The position numbers and the translations under genes were made by a program. The notes under the pieces were generated by a model, which saw only the letters and a program-made list of their open reading frames with translations, had not been told where the DNA came from and made no database searches. Shown piece after piece: positions 1 through 12,960 of a stretch of 64,000 nucleotides of DNA. The DNA is taken from positions 25,993,039 to 26,057,038 of the forward strand of contig NC_067488.1 of NCBI RefSeq assembly GCF_947179515.1. The letters are read 5' to 3'. Position 1 is the stretch's first letter, and each line of letters begins with the position of its first letter. Source of the DNA: Apodemus sylvaticus (Eukaryota; Chordata; Mammalia; Rodentia; Muridae).

Positions 1-1164
1 ATAAACCTAACTATTGTTAAGTACTTGTAAGAATATTTTGCAGGTATAGACAAATCTTATGGAGAACTGAATTCTGAACCTATCAACTGAGTTAATATAG
101 CCTTGCCAGAATCCAGTCCAGCTGAGCATTTCAACTGTGTTTGGTGTACCACAGCCTATGTAAATACATGACCGCTAGCAAGCAGGTCATAAGGAAAAAC
201 TGGAAGTTCATTCATGACTTCTTCATCTACACATGTATACATAATTGTGCAATTCCACACATAATTGTATTGCAGTTGATTTAAATTTATGTATCCTTAT
301 GGCTACATTTTTATGCACATAAACATAACCCAAGATGAGATACATTCTCATCAGAATCTGAATCTGTCTTCTGATTTGGGAAGAAGTAAAACATGTCCCT
401 TGTTCAAGTCTCGTTTGCAAATGCTTTTTGCAGGTCTCCAGGCTGCTTAATCTTTGAGACTGAGGCTGTTAAGAGAAAATTCTAGGACCCACGCTGAAGA
501 GGAAAGGATCTTGCAGATTGGACAGAAATCGAATACAACCTTTATATGCCGGGGGAGGGGGGGAAGCATAGCCCCATGATGTAAATATCCTCAATCTGAT
601 GCAAAAGATTTCAAATGTTTAAAGCGACTAAAGAACCTGTCTAGGAAGCACAAGCATGGAAGATGTCATCATTGTGGTTTTGGATTTGTATGAGGGCCTA
701 GTTGTCACTGTTGCCACAGATGGAAGGACATCCAAGTATATTAAATATTCTACTGGAGCAGACAGGACCATGTGATGAAAATCAGCCTAATATAAAAGGA
801 AAGTAGCATTTCTATAAAGAAATCAATCAGCCTGATTTCAGAGTCAGAATTTTCAAAGGGGAATAAGCACTTACTATCTCCCTTGATTACCTAAGAACAA
901 ATTAGGAGATATGCTATATGGAAAAGTGGCTGTGAACTACAGAAATGAGATTTAATTGCTACTTATCCTCCACTGTGTCTTGTTCTTTATCTGTCAGTGT
1001 ACACTTACTTCATAGGGTTGTTAATATTTAAATTCATATATGTTAGGCATTTTTACATAGCAACTTCGTTTTTTGAAATCTATGATTTTTATTATTCATT
1101 CATATTACAAAATATTTGTAATGTATCACAGCACATTAAAATAATCTCATAACTATCTAACTCT
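1..1164. other. No gene or repeat recognised
   Basis: AT-rich sequence with only short random reading frames. A G-rich run near 549-565 is the only compositional oddity. I see no exon, SINE or LINE that I can support. Confidence 0.5.
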
Positions 1165-1318
1165 TTTAAATTTTATTTTACTTATTCACTTTATATTACA
1201 CTCGCCGCCCCTCTCCCAGACACCCCTGCCCACAATCCTCCCCCATCCCCTTCTCCTTTGAGCAGATGGGGGCTCACTGGGTGTCCCCCACCCTGGCAAT
1301 TCAACTCTCTACAAGGCT
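1165..1318 (-). mobile_element. Old L1 (Lx-type) 3' end fragment
   Basis: The segment begins with a T-rich stretch (a reversed A-rich tail) followed by TTTTACTTATTCACTTTA and a C-rich block. This order is typical of the reversed 3' UTR of old murid L1 (Lx). The same order occurs at 9695 and 17083. It is 5'-truncated to about 150 bp. There is no coding content. Confidence 0.7.
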
Positions 1319-2453
1319 AGGTATACATAGCAGCTTCTAAATACAAGGTTATTCATTATTTCCAAGGGGAAAAGTTGTGAAGTTCCATTTGAAAACAAGT
1401 AGTTTCCATCTTTGCTTTTGAATAGTAGACAATATTCATGTGCATAAATTGGGGTATTCCCATTACCATAAACATTGTCCTTTTTCACTCCCAAACCTTG
1501 CCTGTTTAAAAAACCCATACTGGGAGCATCCTTTTGCTCCCCTCAAGCAGAAATGCCCTGGACCAAGGGGACTTGGCAACACAGGTTCCTTCTACCAGCT
1601 TTTGGAAGCTATCTTCCAAAATACATCAGACTACCTCTATGCCAGACTGCTGCTAAAACTGGTGTTTTCAGCAGGGATATCCTAAAACTCCTTGGGATTT
1701 TCTATTTTGAGAGTGCCTTTAGTTATTCATAGTAGGCTTCTCGTGGCCACATCAGAATTTATGCTAACAATAGGACTCCTGGGGTACTGGCAATATGGAG
1801 GTTCACACAGCTTCAGGATGGAACTGGACACAGAAAAACCAAATACGCAGTTACAAGTGTTAGAACTTTGAATGCTAAATCTCCTAAATCTCCTAGCCTT
1901 GAAAACTGGGAGGAGAGTTAGAGTTCAGTCACCAAGCACCAGTGACTTCATCCGTCTTGCACTTATACAAAGAAACTGACTAAAACCAAAAAGGAAGGAA
2001 TCCAAATGTGGCTTCTGGTTGGTGAGCATATCTCCTCAGGGGCAGAGGGTGGTAGTAGTGTAACCAGAAGTGTGCCACCTCCCTACCCTGCTACACATAA
2101 CTACCACCACCAAGCTTTGCACTGTGTGCCTCTTCTATTTTATCTGGTCGTGAGATCTGTTCCTCAAAAATAAAGCAGTAATGTTGAATACAGTGCAGTT
2201 CTGAGTTCTGCAAGTCATGTAACAAATACTGAACCCAAGAAGGAAGTTGTGAGAATTCAATGAATTTGTAACCATTTTGGACAACAATGTAGGTAGTCTG
2301 CACACCCTGGCCTCAGCTGGCATCTAAGGCAGGGTATTCTTATGGGACTGAGATCTCACTGCAGTCATCTTTTCATGGGAGTGGTCATTGTAAAGCTGCC
2401 TGTGCTCCGGGAAATAATCTCCCACCTGTACTCATACAAAGCAACACTAATTA
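1319..2453. other. No gene recognised
   Basis: No recognisable repeat or gene. Short overlapping reading frames around 1440-1732 have no family resemblance and I do not call them. Confidence 0.45.
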
Positions 2454-2478
2454 AACACACACACACACACACACACAC
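2454..2478. repeat. (AC)n microsatellite
   Basis: About 12 uninterrupted AC units. The following 100 bases are purine-rich and end in an A/T-rich stretch that could be a degraded element tail. Confidence 0.9.
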
Positions 2479-3599
2479 CTCTGAAAGTAGGAGAGGTGTG
2501 TTTTAAGAAGGGTCTCAGTGGGAGAGGGAGGGCAGATGGTAGAGGGTGATGAGGGGAGAAACACCCAAATATATTATGTGTATTGTGAAACAGATTAAAA
2601 ATAAAATATTTTTTAAAGGGAATGGTTATGTTATTGTTGTCTATCCGAAGCTTGACATTCTAGAAGGTATCCAAATATAGTATTATTCCTCAGAATTGAC
2701 AAATGTATCTACTAGATGAGGAATTAAACTTTAACTACTCTAAGAATCTACCAAAATACTTACACTTAGAAACAGTTATGTGCACGCAAGGATGTTTGTT
2801 AAAAACATTATTGATAATTGCCAAAATACATAAACTTAAACATAGGTAAAGTTTTCAGATTGCCTCCAGTCAACTCAGAAGATTCCATAGGAACTCTTTG
2901 CATCAGAAACATACACAATCCAGGCACAGTTTGGGGAATTTAGATTTAACTGGTCTTCCCATCATAGAGGATACTTGTAGGCAAACTGGGTTTGTTCTCA
3001 TAATTAATAGATCCTCAAATCCTGTTAAAGACCTTTCAGCATGCTGCTTTTTATTGCATGAGGTCAGTGCAGAGGGCTGACTGACAAACACTTTCAGTCT
3101 CACGGTATACAATGTAAATTCTTGTACTGCCTTATTTAGCCTCAACAGCCACAATAAGGACAGTAATGATGGAATCCAGCATCAGTTTCTATGTCATCCA
3201 ACATAGTTTTTAAAGCTTTCACCATTCCTGGCTACTAAATGACAGTACTGAGCATAAGGTTTTAGGACTTGTCATAAATCTTTTAGTAAACTCCCACTAC
3301 TCAAACTCTCTGTATGGGACTCCTGTTACAACTTTCAAGTAAAGAAAACAGACCAGCCTATATCCCACCAGTTATACAAAATAAAAGAACAACATCAAAA
3401 AAGGGCATCATTACTTTCCATTCTGTTCAGAGGGAGAGACATGGGCAGAATTTAACTCTAGTTCCTTATTTGACTGGGACAAATCTTGGCAATGACAATG
3501 GCAATATGGGGCAAAAGTAAAGCGAATGCCCTTTGACCTTCATTTGGACTCCTCCCACTTTAGAAAAGTTCATGCTGAAGAATGGTCCATTTCCTGGAT
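2479..3599. other. No gene recognised
   Basis: No recognised gene or repeat. Reading frames here are below 90 codons and show no motif. Confidence 0.45.
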
Positions 3600-4215
3600 T
3601 GGACTTCCTCCGTGCTTCTCCTGGAGGCCATGCTGTTCAGAGGCCTGTGTTTCAGGTCACACGGCCATTAGAGACCAGGTGGAGGTCCTTAGGGCAAGCT
3701 GATGCAGGACAAGTGGATGCTTGTGGTCTGTGCTATTGCCAGAAACCACAAGGAGACCTACGGTCTATGCTCCCACTAGCTGGGAATGGCAAAAAAGCTA
3801 TGCTTGAAGTTTTGTCAATAACTGCAGGCATGGGATTGAGAGGCACATGGAAGGTCTCTGTGACATCCCCCACCTCCACTCCAACCCACAACTAAAAAGG
3901 AGTGACAGCCAGAAGAGCCCATCGAGGAGAACAAAAGAAAATCATGGATGGTGATGCTCAGGTGTGGCTCATCCCAGAGGATGGATGCTGGTGGGTATGA
4001 AGGTGGAAAAAAACTAGGCTTCCCTTGGACGACTGGCCACTGGGAGTTTAACCACGCCCCAGTATGGACAACACAAAATAGACACATTTCCTTTTCTTGG
4101 TAGGTAGGAAGGTACTGGCAGAGGGGAGCAGACTTGGAAAGACTGGGAGGTGAGTGTGTTTGGGGTGTATGATGTAAGATTCCCAAATAACCAATTAATA
4201 AAAATATTATATTAC
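3600..4215 (+). repeat. Probable unclassified rodent interspersed repeat
   Basis: The text style (CCAGAAACCACA, a GAGGCACATGGAAGG block, then a run ending TTCCCAAATAACCAATTAATAAAAATATTAT) matches a medium-copy rodent repeat that I recognise from murid genomes but cannot name. It ends with a polyadenylation-like AATAAA and an A/T tail near 4198-4215. A 120-codon reading frame at 3533-3895 crosses into it and is best explained as chance. Family naming needs a repeat library. Confidence 0.45.
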
Positions 4216-6656
4216 TTAAAAGAATAAAGCTTCATGTTAAATAAAAATGTAAACTTAAAAGTACGTAAAGTTTTTGGATAAGAAGAGTATGCCATTTAAA
4301 CAATGGGATGAGCTTTGGGAATTTTCCAAGTTGGATCAGCAAACTATAGAAGCTTATAATTAGGATCTTTCCCCTGTCTGTTTCCTTTTAATCACTTTAA
4401 TCATCAAAACCATGGCTAAGAATAACGTTTAACCATCTAGGTTGCCTCCTCTTCCCTCAAGATATGGATCTATTATAGACATAAAATATCTTCAAAGATA
4501 TTTTGAAAACTACCCCCGAAATCTGGCAAATTGCCTGTGCAATTTTTAGTCTTGTTTGTCTTCTCTTTGTAAACAAGTGCAATAGTTCCAGCACAAAAAT
4601 ATGGTACTACATAAATATGACCATAATAAAAGCAGCTTTTGTTTTCTAACAGGGAGTCATCTGTTTAAGTACATTTCTTGTGTTCCAATTGCCTAACCAC
4701 TATCAGACCTGTCTTACTTCTGACAGAGGCATCCAAAGATACAACCAGGGCAAGAATTGTGGGCTATAGGTTAAAAAGTCATCTCAAAAACTCATTTCTC
4801 TATTTATAATCTGTCAATTTAAGGTTCTGTTCACATTGTGCATATATGTCTGACTTTCTTTAAGATGTATACTGCATGGCAGAGGGTGGGTAACGCACCA
4901 TCGGGCGTTGGGTGCATCTAGTTCTAGGCAACATTATTAAACTCCAAGTTTGAACAACACTGAAGAAAGTGGATGCTTTTCCTCAGCTATGAAATAGATT
5001 GTTGATTGTTGGTGCAGACAATTAAATGGCTCTGATAACGTTCAGATGCAGAAAATTAAGTGACTTCATAAATATTCTTTATTCGGTATTTATATTATTT
5101 CTATCTTGACAAGAGCCAGGGGTCTTACATCATTTCCTCTGGTCCCTCGTCCCTCTACAATGTCAAATCTCACCCATGAGCAATACACTGCTGAAGTGGA
5201 AAGAAGGACATCACCACAGTGGCATCTGAGATCAGGGAAGAATTTAATAAGCAAAGGAAGGTACTCTTCCTTTATATATGAACCAGATGAAAACACGTCA
5301 TTGTGTGTTTCTCACCATTTTTAATGAGCATACATCGCTAATAAATCTATTATATAAGTGTTCTCTGATATCTACCTTTTCAGAGGATCAAAAATTTTAA
5401 AGGATGGATATAATAGTTCCTATAGAAAGGAGCTTAATTTCAAATAGTAACATAACAAACACTTTCTTCTTCAATCTTCTCAACTCTATGACTTTTCTAC
5501 TTTGATAGCTGTCATACAGGCTAGACCCTCCCCTCTCCCAGGGACACCTGAATGGGCCACAGTGTGGCTTTAGTAAAGCACTGACACCATCCAGGTGTCT
5601 ACTCTCCATTCTTGTTTTGTGAAGTCAGTCCTAGCTACACCACCAGATTCCTGCTTCCTAGTCTAGATCCCCTTCCTCACAAGAGACCCAACTTGACAAC
5701 TCTTTCTTCCTAACCCTGAATCCAGCGAGCATGTACCTTAGATTTCACTATTCACTCAACCATTTTTTGATAGTTTGGATTTTCTTAAGGTAAGACAATG
5801 TGTAGAGGCAGAAAATAGCTTGGAATGAACAATTGGCTTTCATTTCTTTCCCAGCTTGCTAAATAAAATAGCCAATAAATTTGGAAAAGCATGGAAAGGA
5901 CTCTGTGTACGGAACTGGGATGTGATTTTCAAAGCATGTTTCACTGCCATGGTAATGTGTAGACAGATCTCTATTGTAAAGGCACCCACTGCTGCTACAG
6001 GGGGCCAGATTTCCTGTGAGTGGGCTGTTGACTGCTTGTTGCTACAACAAAAGCCTTTGAAAGAACATCATGGGAGGTCAGGGTGGAAGGTCCTCCTATG
6101 CCTGAGTACAAGCCTTTATTCTCTTCCTTGGAACTAGCCAATACCTTGCCCATTAGTACATGCAGTAAAATCCGAACAAGGGAAATGCTGAAAGTAGAAT
6201 TTCTTTAGCTTCTTTTCATTTTATTAAGAGATGAAATATGCAACATTTCATCCCAGGAAAGTCCTTACAAGTCAGGCTTAATTTTCAAGATCTGCCTCAT
6301 TGGTTTCACTATTTCTCTCTTGCTCTATCTGACTAACCTTGTGACTCACACTATCTGCTCCTGTCTTTCCAACTCTGCCTCTTTCAATTGTGACATCATC
6401 TCCCTCTATTTCAGCTTGTTTCTACCTTATCTAATCATCTGCAGAGTTCTGCATCTTGCCACTATTCCAACTCCATCCCAGCATGCCTAGAGATAATCAC
6501 TAGCCTCTTTGCCTTGTCATGATTTCTGAAACACTTCTCTTAGAAGGACCCATCTAGCTGTACATAGTATCTTCCCCACTTAGCATCCATGTCTGTATCC
6601 CCAATTTGGTACTAAAGATGAGGCGTTACACTTAGAAGAAGTGAGCTAGTTTTTTG
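4216..6656. other. No gene recognised
   Basis: About 2.4 kb without a recognisable element. Reading frames are all short, the longest about 93 codons at 5856-6137, with no family resemblance. Composition is AT-rich and ordinary. Confidence 0.45.
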
Positions 6657-6899
6657 TAGAGGTCTTTGATCCACTTGGTCTAGAGCTCTGTACAGGGAGA
6701 AAAGAAAGGATCAGTTTGCGTTCTTCTACATGTTGACTGCCAGTTGAAACAGCACCATTTGTTGAAAATGCTTTTTTCCACTGGATGGTTTTAGCTCCTT
6801 TGTCAAAGATCAAGTATCCACAGGTATATGGGTTCTTTTCTGGGTCTTCAATTCTATTCCGTTGATCTACCTGCCTGTCATTGTACCAATACCATGCAG
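6657..6899 (-). mobile_element. L1 ORF2 fragment, minus strand
   Basis: The reverse strand carries the L1 ORF2 stretch downstream of the reverse-transcriptase domain. It is recognisable by the 'gtgctggttcaactgg'-type text and by parallels with 49420-49570 and 50900-51100 in this window. It is about 240 bp, lacks both L1 ends and an A-tail, and holds no intact frame. It may be a remnant cut from a larger old insertion. Confidence 0.85.
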
Positions 6900-7082
6900 T
6901 AGCATGTTAATTAGAGCCTATCATTGGCTGAGCATTAGATATACTCAGAGTTGAAGTTCAGGTGCACCACTCTTAGGTATGACTGAGTGACACACTTGTT
7001 TTACCTGACCTGAAGTTTTCACTCATCAGACTCTATGGATCATAACATTAAGTCAACTAATTCTTATAAGATTCTATGGTGG

Positions 7083-7266
7083 CAGGGAGACTGAAAAGGA
7101 TAGCTCAACACTTAAGAGTAGAGACTGTTCTTCCAGATGTCCTGAGTTCAATTCCCAGCAAACACATAAAGACTCACAACAATCTATAATGGTATTTCAT
7201 TCCCTCTTCTGATGTTCATGAAGACAGAACACTAACAAATATAAGATAAATAAATAAAATATTTTA
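7083..7266 (+). mobile_element. B2 SINE
   Basis: A tRNA-derived head (GGATAGCTCAACACTTAAGAG) contains A-box-like sequence and a B-box-like GAGTTCAATTCCC near 7143-7156. It is followed by the B2 body (CTCACAACAATCTATAATGG) and an AATAAA-bearing A-rich tail. Diverged, so an old copy. Any RNA polymerase III activity is unknown. Confidence 0.85.
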
Positions 7267-9139
7267 AAGCGATTATTTGTGAAAGAAGTTCGCTAATCTC
7301 GAAATATTTACAAAAGTAAAGAATACAACTAGTATAAACATTGCCTTCAAGAGGAAGCTGAGAATTGAGACAGAAATAAGGAAGCTATCCTTGCACTGAA
7401 AACATGAAGAGAGAAAAAGAGCCACGCATCTGAGGATGGTGCTGAGGGGAAGAAGCCAAGATGCATTGAAGCCTGAGTCTCCAGACTGGGTTCTCCACAT
7501 TCTTAGTAGCACTGCATCAGCCGGAGTCCCACCAGAAAGAAGTTGGCAGACTCAATTAAATGAACATTTTAATAAAAGTACTATTTTCAAATTTCAGTAT
7601 CCAGAAAAACTACGTGAGAGACTTGCTAGGGCTATAGACTGAGAAGGCAGGTCCCACTACTAGTTCTGAGAAATGCAAGGTAGGAATAGTGACCAATAAT
7701 ATGTGGAGATAGCAGGACACTCATGTAGTAAGCTGTGACTTTCTGGTGCTGTGGTCATCCAACCCACAGAAAACATACCAAGAGAGACAGAGGCATACGC
7801 ATCCTGGTCCTAACCTCTTTATTCCTTTCAGTATTCTACCTTTGGCTCTCCAGTGCTCACACTGTGGTGGAAAGGGGAATGTGTGGAAGCCATTTCTATG
7901 GTCATTGCAGACAAGCCTCCCGTGGCAGAAAAAAAAAGTAAAGGTATGAAGTTTCCTGTGGAGCATAGTTCTCATGTGTGGAAACACGAGATAACTAACA
8001 ATTTCTGTTTTGAGACAGGTTTTAGGCACATGCTCAAAGGTACTTCATATTTCTCAGAGTCCCAACCTCTGAGAAATTTGAAAATCCTGGGGCTATGCTA
8101 CCACACCGATGAAAAGGCCTGTATAATCATGAGACCCAGAGAAATTCCCAAATAATGTTTATTTTAAATGAGTACCCAAAGCTGCCAACAATTAACTTAG
8201 AGGATTTCATGTAGACTTGAAGTGGCAGAAGTGCTGTCACTCCAGTGTTGGCTCCCTCCTCTGTGCCACGTATGCAACATCAACACCACACTGTGAAGAA
8301 TCTTAGTCTCTCAACCATCAACATGGGCACAGACATTCAGACAGGCCTGTCTACACCTGAACTACCAACACCCTTAGACTGGGGATGCCCCTGGAAACAC
8401 ATCCCTATAGAACTGGTTCCCCCCCTCTTTCACCTTTCTTTGTCCTACAACCATGTTGTTCTAATCTTTAAAAGGATTTGCTTTCCTCATCTCAACAACT
8501 AAAAGAAGTTAAAATGTAAGTGTGTAGTAAAACAGAAATCTTATTAATGTGGGATACAACTACAGAACAAATTTACACAGAAGCTATCGGAATCTATGGC
8601 AAACCCCATTCTGACCAGTGCTAAGGTGCCAACAGTTTCAGGAAGAGAAGCTTGCTTCAAGGGTAATGTTGATGATGCTAAAGGAAAAAATTATTTTAAA
8701 AAATGGAGCATACTTTCCTGATTTCCAACAAGCTAAGAAAGAAAAGAAAATGTCACACAGGAAAACAGAGGTGACTTTTTAAACCTCAAACAATGTTGCC
8801 TATTGATAAAAGCATGAATGTTTGTTTTCTTTCTTTTTTTTTTTAAAGGAAAGGGTAGGAGGCATGCTCCTTTCTCCCTTGGTAGAATTTCAAACCATGT
8901 GTTCATGGCTGTGGAGAACACTGTATCTTAGTAACTGGATCCTCACCTTAGAGCCAAAATAGTCAGACAAAGAAACTACAAAAAAGCAGAAGGCAGCTAG
9001 CTCTGTTGTACACACAGGGACAACACACACAAACTTTACCCACATAAGTGGACCCAAATGATTTTCCCTTCTTGGATGATAAACTCTAGTAAGCCAAGGC
9101 CCCACCCATGGACAGCAGGAGCATCAAGAAAAAACTTGA
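7267..9139. other. No gene recognised; possible B1 trace
   Basis: No gene is supported. Around 8010-8130 there is weak similarity to a reversed B1 SINE (a TTTTGAGACAGG start and a CTACCACACC end), too diverged to call firmly. Several overlapping 60-100 codon frames at 7721-8155 share no motif and I treat them as chance. Confidence 0.4.
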
Positions 9140-9200
9140 GTATTTATGTGAACAAAATGAAAATTGGCTACTTCGTATTTATGTGAACAAGATGAAAATG
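9140..9200. repeat. Short direct duplication, 35-bp period
   Basis: GTATTTATGTGAACAA-ATGAAAAT occurs at about 9140-9165 and again at 9175-9200 with one substitution. This is a small local duplication with no function implied. Confidence 0.85.
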
Positions 9201-9694
9201 ATTTGTTCTCTCCAAAGCTGGTCTATGAAGTGAAGGAATCGATACCTGTTGCCCTGTCTTGCTATGAAGGATCAATACGGAAGACATTGAATTGAGATGG
9301 TGATAACTAATTCCCCTCCCTGAGGCTTACCTCGGACAGATCTTATTTCTAGGTTTTCATGCACAGAGTGGTGATGAAGCCTTTATATCAAAGAGTGTAG
9401 ATTCCAATCCTAGCAGAGTCCACTCATACTTCATTGGTTTACAGCAAGGAGTCCATTAATTTTTGAAGTATAAGAAATAACCAAAGTCTCTCCATGGTAA
9501 ATAATATTAAATGTCCATTTAGGATGAAAATCTAGTCTAGGCTAGTCTTATGTTGATCCCAAATAAAAGGCCACTGCTACAATCCCTGTCATTGACTATT
9601 TGATATTGGATAACCAAGTAGTGTGCTCTTCCCTGGGAAAGACTATTTCTCCCAGTCCGGTCTCAGCATTCTATAGTTGCCTATGGTTCTTTTG
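9201..9694. other. No gene recognised
   Basis: No element or gene recognised. Confidence 0.45.
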
Positions 9695-10492
9695 TTTTTA
9701 CTTATTCACTTTACATCCTACTAGCTGCCCTCCTCCTGGTCACTCCCTCCCAGAATCCTTTCCCCATCTCCCCGCCCCCTTGGCTATCCCCCTCCACCCG
9801 GACACTTCAAGTCTCTGTGAGGCTAGGCACTTCCTCTTTCATTGAGGCCAGACAAGGCACCCTAGCTAGAAGAACGTAACCCACATACAAGTAAAAGCTT
9901 TTGAGCTAACCCTCACTCCAGTTGTTTGGGACCCACATGAAGACCAAGCTGCACATTTGCTACATATGTGTGTGGAGGCCTTGGTCCTGCCCTATATGTT
10001 CTTTGGATGGTAGTTTAGTCTCTGAGAGCCTCAAGGGTCCAGGTTAGTTGATTCTGTCAATCTTCTTGTGGAGTTCTTATCTCCTTCAGGGCCAGCAATC
10101 CTTCCTCCTATTCTTCCATAAGAGTCCCCGAGCTCCATCCACTGTTTGGCTGTGGGTGTCTGCATGTGTCTGAGTCAGCTGCTGAGTAGAGTCTCTCAGA
10201 GGACAACTTGCTCCTGTCTAAAAGCATAACAGGATATCATTAATAATGTTAGGAATTGGTACTTGCCCATGGGATGGGTCTCGAGATGGGCCAGACACTG
10301 GTTGGCCATTTCCCTCAGTTTCTGCTCCATCCCCGATGCCTGCATATTTTATAGACAGGACAAATTTAGGGTTGAAAGTTTTGTGGGTGAGTTGGTATCT
10401 CTATTGCTCCGCTGGTGTTCCTGCTAACTTACAGGAGGTGACCTCTTCAGGTTCCTTATTCCCAATGTAGTGAGTCAGTTAAGGTCACCTTT
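9695..10492 (-). mobile_element. Old L1 (Lx) 3' UTR, minus strand
   Basis: A T-rich start with TTACTTATTCACTTTACATC, a C-rich block, and reversed 3' UTR blocks (GAGGCCAGACAAGG, GTCTCTGAGAGCC, CTTGCCCATGGGATGGG) lie in the order expected for Lx. It is the longest Lx piece here, about 800 bp, and is entirely 3' UTR, so it is 5'-truncated. An 81-codon frame at 9600-9845 is an artefact of the C-rich block. Confidence 0.85.
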
Positions 10493-11640
10493 CACTGATG
10501 CCTGTGGTTGTTTACATAGTGTTGAGGCCTCCAATCCACAGATTCTCAAGGACAGAAAGGAAGTATCATAGCAAATCCCAGGGTACATTGGGTTGTTATC
10601 AGTCATTGACATATCCATTCACTTACAAAACAGCTGATATCCACCTGGGGTCAAGAAGGATGCATGTATACTTTCCTGAAGAAAAACAAAAGAAATCAAG
10701 GGGAAGGGCAGGATGAGACACAATGTAACAAGGGCAAATGAGAGAGTCACATGACAGAGTGGAGGACATTCAGCATTAAAGCCTGGGAGGGAGATGACAT
10801 TGAAAAAGCAAATGCCATTGTCTTCAGGATGGCATCATGTGTCCTGTGAAGGAGCTGGGATGGTAGATTAATAAGCATTGAGGAGCCAAGGCAAAATTTC
10901 TAAAGTCCTATCTTTTGCAGTAGGACAAATGAGACTAAGGGTCATTATGCTGCATGAGAAGGAAATGCAGCATGTTCTGCTCATGCAAAAAGGAGAGTGC
11001 AGGAAATTAAAGAGCAGAAGAGTGGTAAACGGCAGGAAATGTGAGTGGGGAACGGGATGGAAGGAGATTGGTTTCGAGTAGCAAAACACAATTATCTACG
11101 GAGAATAAGTTCTGGTGTTCTGTGGCACAGTAGGATGACTAGTTTAAAATAATGTGCTGTTCCTGTCTCACCCCTTATCAAAGGAACATCTCCTGGGAAC
11201 AGATGGAAACTGTTACAGGAAACCTCACCTGATTGAAATGCGGAGAGCAAGTGATCCTGGGATACAGCCCTACTGACACTTCACAGCAGCACCCCTGCAG
11301 TAAGGCTCAGAGATCTCAGAAGAAGGTGCAAAAGATTATAAAAGCCAGAGAGTGGGGATATCGGCTGTGAGATTGTCTCCTAGAAATCACAGAGAAGCTT
11401 CCCCCGTGGGACCTCAATAATATGATTGCCTAAATAAGACCCGAACATAAGGACACTACCAATGGGCAATGGGGAGTCTCATAGGGCCCCACCCATAGAC
11501 AAAGGACTACAGACATCTAAGGAATGCTGGGAGAGAGAAAAAATAGTCTTCCCTAGGGATGAATCCTCTAATTCGTTATATTACCAAGTGAACAGCCCTC
11601 AGATTATGGGCAGGCAGAAGACACTCAGAGGCCTGCCCTC
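10493..11640. other. No gene recognised
   Basis: Unrecognised sequence, purine-rich on the plus strand from 10680 to 11080. No domain or repeat family is supported. Confidence 0.45.
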
Positions 11641-12480
11641 TATGTGACCTACTGGCAGCAGGGGCCACTATGATGTGCAGGTTTATTGTAGAGAGATGGA
11701 AGAGAAGGACATGCTGAATGGTCTGAGCACTATGAAGAGAGGAGCAACTGGAGATGCGAGAGAAGTGAGAAATAGCCAGATGTGAGCAACCTGCCCTGCC
11801 GTACTGCAGTCCTGGCCTATCTGGGTCTGTGACTCATATTGCCACCAGCAGCTGTGCAGATGTCCCTGGTCTGGGCTGCCACCTGGGACCATGTAGATGC
11901 ATTGAGCTGGCCCCACCACTCACTGACTGCAACAGTCAGGAGAGCAGGCCCACATCACACCTGGGTAACACAATAAAGCTCTCCCTGGTGGTCATGGGAA
12001 AGGGAGAGGTAGCCCTCTTGTCCCTTGCCCCTTTCCCCTTGCCCACTGATAGCTACAGTAGACTGGATACCTAGCCCCAAGTTCATGGAGCAGGAGAGTT
12101 CTCTCTGCCGCTCATCAGCTGCAGTACTTGGGAGTGAGAGCCCATACTTTCCCTGGTCAGGGCAATGAAGATGGCTTTGATGGTGAAGACACAGGTGAGC
12201 TATCCCAAGAGTATGAGAGCTGGAGAATTAGGCCTACTGCTTACCAGCCGCAGCACTGGGTGAGATAGCCAGAGAAGAGCAGGAGAGCTGGCCCTGGTGG
12301 TATGGGTGCAGGTAAGCTAGCAGGCTACCCAACTCAGCTACCACCCAGACCCAGAGCCTGGGCTATGATTGGCTTACCCCCAACATCTACCCCAGTGAAC
12401 TGCTGGAGCATGCGAAGGGACTGGTCCTGCTGATTCAAAGCTGCAAGATCTCCATGACACAAGGAAAGAACAGAATAGAT
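11641..12480 (+). repeat. Rodent medium-reiteration repeat (RMER1-like)
   Basis: GC-richer than its surroundings, with recurring phrases such as 'gagctggcccyggtgg', 'gcaggagagctggc' and 'ctgactgcaacag', and an internal imperfect repeat. The same phrases occur at 39230-39520. I recognise the style as the rodent RMER1-type repeat, but the name rests on memory. Short frames inside it are not genes. Confidence 0.55.
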
Positions 12481-12660
12481 GAGAGTACTCCTTAAAAGGA
12501 TCCAGTATTGATGGTGTAGCAGAGTCCAGAGGCCTTGAATCAGACCAATGACTCATTCCGATGTATATTATATATTTGTAAATAAAGACTGTGACAAAAG
12601 GGGGTATACTGTGTGGCAAATGGACACATACAGCTTCTAGAATGAGATTTTGTATTTTTG

Positions 12661-12724
12661 TATTTTATTTTATTTTATTTTATTTTATTTTATTTTATTT
12701 TATTTTATTTTATTTTATTTTATT
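12661..12724. repeat. (TTTTA)n pentanucleotide microsatellite
   Basis: About 12.8 perfect TATTT/TTTTA units. The Phe-Ile-Leu-Tyr-rich reading frame across it is an artefact. Confidence 0.95.
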
Positions 12725-12960
12725 CAGGGGATGCAGGGTGGAAGGTGGATGTTAAGGGACAGGAAGATGAGTGGGATTGTGGCGTATGATGTCCAATTCA
12801 TAAAGAACCAAAAAAGAATTAATTTAAAGAGAATGAAAAGGCTAGTTGCCTTGATTTGATTATTGCACATGGTATACATGCATCAATACGTCACACCATA
12901 TCATACCAATATATCCACATATAAGCCATTAAAATGTTAAAGATGAAATGGTGAAAACAG

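Noticed and set aside
3533..3895. 120-codon plus-strand frame and an opposing 123-codon minus frame (3815-4186)
   Set aside because: Both overlap a probable rodent interspersed repeat and show no domain.
7083..7266. tRNA-like A and B boxes
   Set aside because: They belong to a B2 SINE head. There is no cloverleaf or real tRNA gene.
8010..8130. Reversed B1 SINE
   Set aside because: Only the two ends vaguely fit, and the body is too different to support a call.
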